Positions 55,101 to 62,761 of a stretch of 64,000 nt of DNA are shown piece after piece (position 1 is the stretch's first letter; each line of letters starts with the position of its first letter). Made by a program: the position numbers and the translations under genes. Origin of the DNA: Bacteroidota bacterium (GTDB lineage Bacteria > Bacteroidota > Bacteroidia > 2-12-FULL-35-15); NCBI GenBank assembly GCA_017303895.1, contig JAFLBF010000017.1:1-64000 (forward strand). The letters are read 5' to 3'. Below the pieces are notes generated by a model that ran no database searches, was not told where the DNA came from, and saw only the letters and a program-made list of their open reading frames with translations.

Positions 55101-58100
55101 ACAGGAGGAACAGCACCTTACACACTCAACTGGAACCCCGGGAATCCGACTGGTGATGGAACTCCAACGATTACGAATCTTTGTGCCGGAACTTATACTT
55201 TACAAGTAACGGACGCAAACACTTGTAGTACTTCACAAACTGTGACCATTACTCAACCCACACCTTTAAGTGCTCCTATCACAGGAAGCACATCCAGTTG
55301 CAATATTTGTAATGGTACAGCTACAGTTACTCCGGCAGGAGGAACAGGGCCATATACCTTCTTGTGGATGCCTACGGGGCAAACAACACAAACCGCCACA
55401 GGACTATGTCCTAACATTACATATACTGTGACTGTTACAGATGCTAACAATTGTACAGCGAGTAACAGTGTTACCATCCAACAAACCATCATAATAAACA
55501 TTACAACATCCAATACCACATTAAGCTGTGCAGGTGTTTGCGATGGTATTGCAACCGCAAATGCTTCTGGTGGTGCCATCCCGTACAGCTTTTTATGGGT
55601 TGATAATGTTGGAGTTGTTTCTGTTACACAAACAGCTACAGGACTATGCGCGGGGACATATTCTGTGACCGTTTCCGATGCTAATGGCTGCTTTAATACG
55701 GATTCTGTTACATTTACTAATCCTACTGCGCTGACAATTACTACCAATAATACGAATGCCAGTTGCGGAGGAGCTTGCGATGGAACTGCAGGTGTAACAC
55801 CTGCAGGCGGAACAGGAGCTTACACTTATCTCTGGTTGCCCGGAGGACAAACCACTCAGAATGTAACAGGACTTTGTGCAGGGTCTTATACCGTGCAAGT
55901 AAGTGATGGAAATGCTTGTACTTCAACTGCAACAATTGTGATAACTGAGCCGTCTCAGGTATTAGACAATGTAACAGTAACAGGTGCAAATTGTACGTTT
56001 GCAGACGGATCTATTACTGTTGCTCCAACAGGAGGTACCCTGCCGTATTCATTTAACTGGGGACCTGGCAATCCAACAGGCGATGGAACAGCTACTATTA
56101 CAAACTTACTTCCTGGAGCATATACGCTTTCTATTACAGATGGTGGAGGATGTGTATTTAATTTTAACTACATTCTAAGTAATACAGCTGGTCCTACTAC
56201 ATTAATCAGCCATACCAATGTTTCATGTAACAATTCATGTGATGGTACTGTAAGCGTTGTGCCATCAGGTGGTGCAGGAGGATATTTATTCGACTGGACA
56301 CCAGGAGCTCCAAGCGGTGATGGTACGGCTGCGATCTCTTCATTATGCGGAACGATTACTTACACAGTTCAAGTGACGGACGCAGTAGGCTGTATCACAT
56401 TCGATACTGCTACAGTATTTAACCCTTCGTTGATATCTGTAAATGAAACCGTGGTGAATGAAAGTTGTGGCGGAGTTTGCGATGGAAGCATTTTACTTGC
56501 TCCAACAGGAGGAACAGGAGCATTCACATTTGCTTGGCTTCCGGGAGGACAAACCACTTCATCGATTACTGGACTGTGTGCAGGAACGTATACCGCTACT
56601 GTAACTGATGTCAACGGTTGCGATACCACTGTTACGTTCACTATAACTTCCCCACCTGTATTGACAGTTTCTTTGTCATCTACGGATGTTCTATGTAATA
56701 GTGCCTGCGATGGTACTGCAACTGCAATTGCTGCTGGTGGAACACCTGGTTATAACTACAGTTGGTCGCATGGAGCCGCGTTCGTTCTACCGAATGTCGT
56801 AAATCTATGTCCTGGTCAATACATTTTAACGGTTACTGATAATTTAGGATGTACTGCTGCCGATACTGTGAATATTACAGAACCTACTCCACTAACATCT
56901 TCAACTACTCAAACAAATGTTTCTTGTAATGCAGTATGTGACGGGGAGGCTGTTGTAATACCATCAGGTGGAACGCTTCCTTATAGCTTCTCTTGGGCCC
57001 CAGGAGGATCAACCAATGATACCGCTTCTAGTTTGTGTGCAGGAGTTTACAATGTTACAGTTACAGATGGTAATGGGTGTACCAACTCACCTGGTTCTGT
57101 AACAATTACTGAACCTGCACCAATTATTGCAAATGCAATTGGCACGAATCCAAGTTGTAACGGTAGTTGTAATGGATCTGCAACGGCAAATCCTTCAGGC
57201 GGTACAGCACCGTATACATTCTTGTGGATGCCGGGAGGACAAATAACACAAACAGCAATAGCGCTATGTGCCGGAGATTATACTGTAACTGTTACAGATG
57301 CTCAAGGTTGTAATACAACGGGAAATGTTACTTTAACTGATCCTGTATCGCTGTCATCAAACACTTCTTCTGTTTCTCCTTCATGTGCGAACGGATGTAA
57401 TGGAAGTGTTACCGCCAATCCTGTTGGTGGGACAAGTGCTTATACATTCCTTTGGTTGCCAATGAATGTGAATACACAAACAGTTACCAATTTATGTCCT
57501 GGAACTTATACAGTTGTTACTACTGACGCGAACAGTTGTGTGGACACACAATCAGTTGTATTAAATAATGCTGCAGCCATAGATGCTGTTATTGGTAGCA
57601 CTCCTGCTGCATGTGGTGTATGCGATGGAAGTATTTCCATTACACCAACAACAGGTGCATCGCCATACACATTCACATGGAATCCTACTCCTGGAGCTGG
57701 TAATGGAACTGCGAATGGTACTGCAATGTGTGCCGGACTATATAACATTACTGTTACCGACAATAATGGTTGTGATTCAACCTTTGTTGTCCCACTTAAT
57801 AACTCTAGCGGTCCAACCGGAGAAACTGTTACTACAACAGATGCAACATGTAATACCTTCTGCGATGGTACAGGATCCATAATACCAATTGGTGGAGTTT
57901 CACCTTTTACTTACCTATGGAATGATGGTCCGCCTGCAACAGCAGATTCTGCTGCAATTAATCTATGTGCTGGCAACTACCTAGTTCAGGTAACTGATGC
58001 AAATGCTTGTATCCATTTTAGTCCGGTTACGATCAATGAGCCCGCTCCTATTATTGACAATGCAGTAATAACAAGTGCAGTTTGTAGTACTGTTTGTACA

Positions 58101-60635
58101 GGAACGATCACTGTGGCTCCAACGGGTGGTACAGCAGGATACACATTTAGCTGGGCTCCTGGTAATCCAACCGGTCAAGGAACAGCATCTGTATCCAACC
58201 TTTGCCCTGGAACATATACCTTAACAATAACGGATGCGAACCTTTGTGTACAAACATTCACCTACGTAATTGGTCAAACAACTCCTCTTACAGCAACAAC
58301 AAGCACAACCAATATTCTTTGTTCAAGTGCATGCGATGGGGTTGCTACTTTAAACATCACTTCTGGAACTGCTCCATTTAACATTCAATGGAATGACCCA
58401 TTAGGTCAAACAAATGATACAGCATCTGCATTATGCGCAGGAATCTATGATGTGACAATTACTGATAATTTAGGTTGTTCAATAACATTATCTGATACTA
58501 TTACTGCCACACCTGCTGTTTCAGCTAATGCTATCATAACAGATGCTACTTGTGGACAATGTAACGGACAAGCAGCCTTGGCACCAACCGGTGGCACTGC
58601 TCCTTACACATTTGTATGGAGTAACGGACAAACAACTGCTACTGCAACAAATTTATGTGCAGGATTATATACGGTTGATATTACAGATGCAAACGGTTGT
58701 ACAACAAATTTTACGATTCCAGTTAACAATCCAACCGGTCCAACAAGTTTAAATGTAACGTCCACAAATGTAACTTGTAATGGAGCTTGCGATGGTGCTG
58801 TAACGGCCATCGCACCAGTTGGAGGAACAGCACCTTATACATTCCTTTGGGTTCAAACAGGACAAACAGCTGCTACAGCCAACAATCTGTGTGCAGGTAA
58901 TTATTTTGTTCAGGTAACCGATGCAAACGGATGTTCAATAGTTGATACGATCATTATTACAGAACCTTCAGCAATAACTGCTAACCCAACTTTAACAGCA
59001 GCAACTTGTGGTGTTTGTGACGGATCAATTTCAATAGCTCCAAGCGGAGGAACGGCACCATATACTGTTCTTTGGAATACAGGATCAACAGCATTAACAT
59101 TAAATAATCTATGTGCGGGAGTTTATTCTGTTACAATAACAGATGCAACAGGATGTAGTATAAATATTACAATTCCACTCAATAACCAAAATGGTCCAAC
59201 ATTAGCTACTACAGGAACCGACATTACATGTAATGGAAGTTGTAATGGCACTGCTACAGTAACAGCCACTGGCGGAACAAGCCCTTATGCTTTCCTATGG
59301 AATGACCCTGCTGCACAAACAACAGCAACTGCAAGTGCATTATGTGAAGGTATTTACTTTGTTCAAGTAACTGACAATGCCGGATGTATTAGTATTTCAA
59401 ATATTACTATTACAGAACCTGATTCCATTGAGTTCAGTTTAGCTTCATCCGTAAATCCATTGTGTAATGGAAATAACAATGGAGTAATTACCACTATTCC
59501 AAATGGAGGAACCCTACCATACACATTTGCTTGGTCATCGGGCGGCAATACAGCAACGGAGGATAGCTTAGCTGCCGGATCATATACCGTTACGATCACA
59601 GATGCAAATGGCTGTACAGCAACTCAAACGATCACTTTAACGAACCCAACTTCGTTAACAATCACTAGCACATCTACCAACCCAAGCTGTAATACAATAG
59701 CAGATGGTGCAATAGATGTAACTGTTGGTGGAGGAACAACTCCTTATTCCTATCAATGGAGCGGTGCTTCTACTGCTAATACTGAAGACTTAACAGCAAT
59801 ATTAAATGGAACATATACGATTACTGTAACCGATCTAAATGGTTGTAGTATTGCTGACACCATTGTATTGCTTCCAAATCAAACAGTATTAGCTAATGCA
59901 GGAAACGATACTACATTCTGTGAATCAGGTTCCATTACTTTGAATGCTACCAGCACCAACGGTGTCAACTTCCAATGGTTTGAATTACCTGGCAACACGA
60001 GTGTAGGAAATACATCTACTGTATCAATCACGCCTATCTCCGGAAATTCAAGCTATTATGTAGTGGTTGATAACGGAGCTGGATGCTCTATTAACGATAC
60101 AATTAATCTAACATCCAATCCTCTACCATCAGTTAATGCCGGTGCGGATGCAACCATCGTAGTTGGAACTAGTATAGGAATAGGAGGAAGTCCGACTACT
60201 AATGCTACAGGTGCAACTATTACATGGACACCAACAACAACATTAAATAATAGTTCTATCGCAAATCCTACAGCCACACCTTCCACAACCACCACTTATA
60301 CAGTAGTTGTTACAAGTGCTCAAGGGTGTAGTACAAGCGATTCTGTTACAATAACAGTCCGCCCAACTATTATTTTCCCTGATGGCATCTCTCCAAATGG
60401 TGATGGTGCAAATGATACTTGGATCATTGACGGAATTGAATTGTTCCCTAACTGTAATGTTGAAGTATATAACAGATGGGGAGAATTATTATTCCAATCA
60501 CCCGGATATAAAGAAAATTGGGATGGAACATACAAAGGCCAGCCACTTCCTGTTGGCACCTATTACTATGTAATAGATCTAGGGGATCCTTTATTCCCTG
60601 ATGCTTACACAGGACCAATTACCATTATGCGATAA
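52122..60635 (+). CDS. Giant SprB-like surface adhesin with T9SS type B C-terminus
   Basis: A 2837-residue secreted protein. Translation begins at a TTG (no nearby ATG) with a good signal peptide ending ISAQN. Residues about 23-260 are an N-terminal beta-rich domain (RYWVGGTGSWQETSHWSF, a motif found in other Bacteroidota adhesins). About 30 SprB repeats of roughly 77 residues follow (52910-59880) with the pattern C-x-x-x-C-x-G-x-A ... GGT-x-P-Y-x-F-x-W ... LC-x-G-T-Y-T-V-x-V-T-D-A-N-G-C. Two Ig-like modules come next, then the gliding-motility-associated C-terminal domain (FPDGISPNGDGANDTW, VEVYNRWGELLF, WDGTYKGQPLPVGTYYYVI). It is followed after 36 bases by a PorP/SprF gene. Role: probably adhesion or gliding, by family. 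Confidence 0.95.
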   Translation: MKKISLFLLGLLAFMAGQISAQNRYWVGGTGSWQETSHWSFTSGGPGGASVPTATDDVIFDQHSFVAPGQTVMMNGNFACHSIDWMGIDKQVIFSAAKNKKLTVHGNYQLSPLLLNGFKGTTVFASNLSSNVINTNGVTLKGDWEFNGSGSWILQNDVLTEDEVTIKLLKGTLNTNSKNITCGYFTGNSNQNRTLNLGSSEITVKNIWDFSQATNLTFISATSRIIFETDVTSTNFKSGNLSYNSVSAIAAPCSPSNQPCGTFTITLSATNVTCNGLNNGTASAVVTGGSGNFSYDWSPGTPSGDGTPNITGLGASNMTVRVTDLTSGLFCFCNINVLEPGLLFDYELFQIQPLCNGQSNGTIAVDATGGTFPYTYSWTGGLGNNDTVTSVPAGTYTVTVTDVNNCSAFTVITLGQPTVLTTPGTATMVVCNGACDGTATVNASGGTAPYTYDWTPGAPVGDGTNAVTNLCPGNYTVTVTDFNGCIATYDTTITEPPLLTLTMSQTNASCGGVCDGTATATVSGGVTPYVYVWSNGSSTSTNSTTNTISNLCAGSYTLQITDANGCSRTDSVTITEPPILLASATGTNISCNAACDGTATAVVAGGTPGYSFNWTPGNPVGDGTANITNLCPGTYTVLVTDLNGCTDTGSVTITEPAVLIANPTSTNVLCFGACNGTATASPTGGTAPYSYNWTPGNPAGDGTPNISGLCAGTYSVTVTDANGCVSTQTTVVSQPTQIQANVTKTDVTCNGACNGTATASPTGGTPGYNYLWMPGGQTGQTATGLCPGTYTVTVTDANGCTRTSTTTITQPNGLNVTATGTALACNGDCNAIANAVISGGTPGYTIDWTPGNPSGDGTTTITALCAGTYTVTVTDANGCPATANTTINQPTLLVLNANASDASCFGVCDGSASAIGGGGTPPYTFSWAPGGQTTSTITNLCDGTYTVTIRDANNCTQTATVTVNEPTQIVPNASVANNITCSGLCNGSATSAVTGGTAPYTLNWNPGNPTGDGTPTITNLCAGTYTLQVTDANTCSTSQTVTITQPTPLSAPITGSTSSCNICNGTATVTPAGGTGPYTFLWMPTGQTTQTATGLCPNITYTVTVTDANNCTASNSVTIQQTIIINITTSNTTLSCAGVCDGIATANASGGAIPYSFLWVDNVGVVSVTQTATGLCAGTYSVTVSDANGCFNTDSVTFTNPTALTITTNNTNASCGGACDGTAGVTPAGGTGAYTYLWLPGGQTTQNVTGLCAGSYTVQVSDGNACTSTATIVITEPSQVLDNVTVTGANCTFADGSITVAPTGGTLPYSFNWGPGNPTGDGTATITNLLPGAYTLSITDGGGCVFNFNYILSNTAGPTTLISHTNVSCNNSCDGTVSVVPSGGAGGYLFDWTPGAPSGDGTAAISSLCGTITYTVQVTDAVGCITFDTATVFNPSLISVNETVVNESCGGVCDGSILLAPTGGTGAFTFAWLPGGQTTSSITGLCAGTYTATVTDVNGCDTTVTFTITSPPVLTVSLSSTDVLCNSACDGTATAIAAGGTPGYNYSWSHGAAFVLPNVVNLCPGQYILTVTDNLGCTAADTVNITEPTPLTSSTTQTNVSCNAVCDGEAVVIPSGGTLPYSFSWAPGGSTNDTASSLCAGVYNVTVTDGNGCTNSPGSVTITEPAPIIANAIGTNPSCNGSCNGSATANPSGGTAPYTFLWMPGGQITQTAIALCAGDYTVTVTDAQGCNTTGNVTLTDPVSLSSNTSSVSPSCANGCNGSVTANPVGGTSAYTFLWLPMNVNTQTVTNLCPGTYTVVTTDANSCVDTQSVVLNNAAAIDAVIGSTPAACGVCDGSISITPTTGASPYTFTWNPTPGAGNGTANGTAMCAGLYNITVTDNNGCDSTFVVPLNNSSGPTGETVTTTDATCNTFCDGTGSIIPIGGVSPFTYLWNDGPPATADSAAINLCAGNYLVQVTDANACIHFSPVTINEPAPIIDNAVITSAVCSTVCTGTITVAPTGGTAGYTFSWAPGNPTGQGTASVSNLCPGTYTLTITDANLCVQTFTYVIGQTTPLTATTSTTNILCSSACDGVATLNITSGTAPFNIQWNDPLGQTNDTASALCAGIYDVTITDNLGCSITLSDTITATPAVSANAIITDATCGQCNGQAALAPTGGTAPYTFVWSNGQTTATATNLCAGLYTVDITDANGCTTNFTIPVNNPTGPTSLNVTSTNVTCNGACDGAVTAIAPVGGTAPYTFLWVQTGQTAATANNLCAGNYFVQVTDANGCSIVDTIIITEPSAITANPTLTAATCGVCDGSISIAPSGGTAPYTVLWNTGSTALTLNNLCAGVYSVTITDATGCSINITIPLNNQNGPTLATTGTDITCNGSCNGTATVTATGGTSPYAFLWNDPAAQTTATASALCEGIYFVQVTDNAGCISISNITITEPDSIEFSLASSVNPLCNGNNNGVITTIPNGGTLPYTFAWSSGGNTATEDSLAAGSYTVTITDANGCTATQTITLTNPTSLTITSTSTNPSCNTIADGAIDVTVGGGTTPYSYQWSGASTANTEDLTAILNGTYTITVTDLNGCSIADTIVLLPNQTVLANAGNDTTFCESGSITLNATSTNGVNFQWFELPGNTSVGNTSTVSITPISGNSSYYVVVDNGAGCSINDTINLTSNPLPSVNAGADATIVVGTSIGIGGSPTTNATGATITWTPTTTLNNSSIANPTATPSTTTTYTVVVTSAQGCSTSDSVTITVRPTIIFPDGISPNGDGANDTWIIDGIELFPNCNVEVYNRWGELLFQSPGYKENWDGTYKGQPLPVGTYYYVIDLGDPLFPDAYTGPITIMR
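52910..59880 (+). repeat. About 30 tandem SprB-type protein repeats (~232 bp each)
   Basis: By hand count there are 30 units, each with a Cys pair near the start and a Cys at the end (NGC), spaced for disulfides. The units are diverged at the DNA level but share words such as ACTTACACTGT and GGAACAGCACC. The repeats are coding, not spacer-separated, so this is not CRISPR. Confidence 0.9.
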
Positions 60636-60671
60636 AAATTAGTGAACGAAAAGAAATTTAAAATATCTGAA

Positions 60672-61598
60672 ATGAAAAGAATCATCACATTGTTAACCCT
60701 ATTTTTCAGCATTGCAAATGCAGTAGCTCAACAGTTACCTCATTACAGCAATTATATGCTGAATGACTATCCGATGAATCCGGCAATAGGCGGAAGCAAT
60801 CCTTACTTTGAAGGAAAATCGAACAACCGATATCAGTGGATCGGCATTACGGATGCTCCTAGAACCTACATCCTAAGTGTAAACGGGCCGACTAAATCAT
60901 TGAAAATGGGACTGGGAGGTTTGTTATTTACCGATATAGTTGGTCCAACCAGAAGAACTGGTTTGTATTTTTCTTATGCATACCATCTTAAAATGAATGA
61001 TAAGATCCGTTTATCAATGGGAATTTCCGGAGGGATCTTACAATTTGTGGTGGATGGTTCAAAGATCACATTACGCGATCCTTCTGATGCTGTATTAACA
61101 AACAATCTGCAATCAGTGATCATTCCCGACTTTGGAGCAGGTGTATATGCTTATTCTACAGATAAAAAATGGTATGTGGGTGTTAGTGTTCCACAGATCA
61201 CACAAAATCGAATTAAATTTTTCGACAGTAGCACATCTTCCTTAAGTAAATTGGCAACCCACTTCTACGCCACAGCAGGATATAAATTTAATTTAAATGA
61301 TGATTTCAAAATTGAGCCCTCTACCTGTATTAAATATGTAAAGCCTGCCCCACTACAATTCGACCTTGGACTAAGAGCCATCTATAAAGATAAATTATGG
61401 ATAGGTGGAGCTTTCCGTTATTTAGATGCGGTTTCAGCAATGATCGGTTACACTATGCAGGAAAATATAACCTTTGCCTATTCATATGATTTTACAACAA
61501 CAGCTATTAAAAAATACAGTACCGGTACACATGAGTTAATGATTGGAATTAAATTCCATCAACATGAGAATAAGGGAACAGCCGCACGAATGGAATAA
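60672..61598 (+). CDS. PorP/SprF-family type IX secretion outer-membrane protein
   Basis: A 308-residue barrel-type protein of the PorP/SprF family, whose members are needed for secretion or attachment of specific partner adhesins such as SprB. I start at the ATG before KRIITLLTLFF, which gives a signal peptide ending VAQ; an in-frame GTG ten codons upstream is the alternative. The family opening QLPHYSNYMLNDYPMNPAI is intact, as are FSYAYHLKMNDKIRLSMGISGG and FDLGLRAIYKDKLWIGGAFR. Its place directly downstream of the giant SprB-like gene matches the sprB-sprF pairing of gliding Flavobacteria. Confidence 0.93.
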   Translation: MKRIITLLTLFFSIANAVAQQLPHYSNYMLNDYPMNPAIGGSNPYFEGKSNNRYQWIGITDAPRTYILSVNGPTKSLKMGLGGLLFTDIVGPTRRTGLYFSYAYHLKMNDKIRLSMGISGGILQFVVDGSKITLRDPSDAVLTNNLQSVIIPDFGAGVYAYSTDKKWYVGVSVPQITQNRIKFFDSSTSSLSKLATHFYATAGYKFNLNDDFKIEPSTCIKYVKPAPLQFDLGLRAIYKDKLWIGGAFRYLDAVSAMIGYTMQENITFAYSYDFTTTAIKKYSTGTHELMIGIKFHQHENKGTAARME

Positions 61599-61649
61599 GC
61601 GATCATCTAAATACTGTTCAAAATCATGATTTAAAGTGATAATGAATTT

Positions 61650-61657
61650 TATATTTG
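61650..61657 (+). promoter_or_regulatory. Candidate -7 promoter box (TATATTTG)
   Basis: A full TAnnTTTG match 34 bases before the small membrane-protein gene. It suggests that the two genes after PorP/SprF have their own transcript. Confidence 0.5.
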
Positions 61658-61691
61658 TGCCCGATTCGTTGTATCAGACCCCAATCATAAA

Positions 61692-61853
61692 ATGAACAGA
61701 AGAATAAAAGTTGGATTAGTAGGAATGGGCATTACTCTCATCATAACACTCCTATTATATTTTATTGGAAATGTCTCACCATCTCTTTTTGCGCCATTTT
61801 TTATGCCTTGGACTGTATTGATATTGATTGGAGTAACCAATAAAAACCATTAA
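61692..61853 (+). CDS. 53-residue two-helix membrane protein
   Basis: The frame ATG (61692) to TAA (61851) encodes a small protein beginning NRRIKVGLVGMGITL with two hydrophobic segments, about residues 7-26 and 31-48, separated by GNVSPS, and a basic N-terminus. A promoter box lies upstream and the next gene begins 6 bases after the stop, so it is likely to be translated. No family recognised. Possible role: accessory to the surface proteins encoded nearby (inference). Confidence 0.55.
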   Translation: MNRRIKVGLVGMGITLIITLLLYFIGNVSPSLFAPFFMPWTVLILIGVTNKNH

Positions 61854-61859
61854 GATCAA

Positions 61860-62711
61860 ATGAAAAAAACGCTTTTACCACTCGTATTTTTATTCAGCTG
61901 CAGTAGCTTATTCTCACAAGAAAAACAGGAAAAAGAAATATGTGATTGTCCTACACAAAGTAAAGTAGGAAAAGGAAGTTTTTACTTTTCCTGGGGATAT
62001 AATAAAGATTGGTATTCCAAAAGTGATATTCATTTTACGAATAACACCTCCGCAATAAATGCGACAACCGGGAAACCTGAGAGCTACGACTTTATGGTTC
62101 ATGATGTCGCTGCCCTTGACAGACCAGGATTTAAAGACATTTTAAGAACCGATCTTACGATACCACAATATGTATATCGTTTAGGATATTATTTTAATGA
62201 CAAAAAAGATTTGGGAGTAGAGATCAACTTCGATCACACCAAATACATTATGCGTAATTGGCAAACCTTGAGAGTAACTGGAACAATACATGGTCAGGCA
62301 ATTGATCAGGATACGTTAATTAACCCCGACAACTTCCTTGCTTTCGAACATTCTGACGGAGCCAATTTCCTTCTTTTTAATTTTATGAAACGTCAGAATT
62401 TATTGGTATCTAAGAATAAAAAACATTGGTTGAGTGGAGTTGTAAAAATTGGAGCCGGTATGGTAATTCCAAAAACACGCGTTCAGTTATTTGGCGAAAC
62501 GCTTGATAACCGTTTTCACATCGCAGGATACTGTGCAGGAGTTGAAGCCGGATTTAGATACGATGCATTTAAATATGTATTTATGGAATATACCGCAAAA
62601 GGAGTTTTTGCTGATTACAGGAATGTTCTTGTTATTGGTGAAGGCAAAGCCAGACATCACTTTTGGGCCTTCGAAAACATTCTATCTGTGGGATTACAAT
62701 TTCCTATATAA
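61860..62711 (+). CDS. Predicted outer-membrane beta-barrel protein
   Basis: A 283-residue protein with a signal peptide (ending LFSQ) and alternating strands: GSFYFSWGYNKDWYSKSDIHF, IPQYVYRLGYYFNDKKDLGVEINFDHTKYI, VKIGAGMVIPKTRVQLFGE, AGVEAGFRYDAFKYVFMEYTAKG, ending in NILSVGLQFPI. The strand pattern and terminal hydrophobics fit a small outer-membrane barrel of the OmpA-like or DUF-type group. I do not recognise a named family. It follows the 53-residue protein after 6 bases and is convergent with the T9SS type B gene. Confidence 0.72.
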   Translation: MKKTLLPLVFLFSCSSLFSQEKQEKEICDCPTQSKVGKGSFYFSWGYNKDWYSKSDIHFTNNTSAINATTGKPESYDFMVHDVAALDRPGFKDILRTDLTIPQYVYRLGYYFNDKKDLGVEINFDHTKYIMRNWQTLRVTGTIHGQAIDQDTLINPDNFLAFEHSDGANFLLFNFMKRQNLLVSKNKKHWLSGVVKIGAGMVIPKTRVQLFGETLDNRFHIAGYCAGVEAGFRYDAFKYVFMEYTAKGVFADYRNVLVIGEGKARHHFWAFENILSVGLQFPI

Positions 62712-62747
62712 AAAAACTCCGCTAACAGTTCATTAGCGGAGTTTTTT
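62711..62747. terminator. Bidirectional terminator
   Basis: AAAAAACTCCGCTAA pairs with TTAGCGGAGTTTTTT (62711-62725 with 62733-62747) around a seven-base loop, with A and T runs on both sides. It separates the barrel gene from the convergent T9SS type B gene. Confidence 0.9.
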
Positions 62748-62761
62748 ATATATACTTCCTT

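Noticed and set aside
53306-59599. Many long minus-strand and offset open frames inside the adhesin gene
   Set aside because: They mirror the Thr/Val/Gly-rich repeats in other frames, have no conserved motifs or own promoters, and are shadows.
52910-59880. Tandem repeats resembling a CRISPR-like array or satellite DNA
   Set aside because: The units are protein-coding, diverged at DNA level, about 232 bp, with no spacers and no cas genes.
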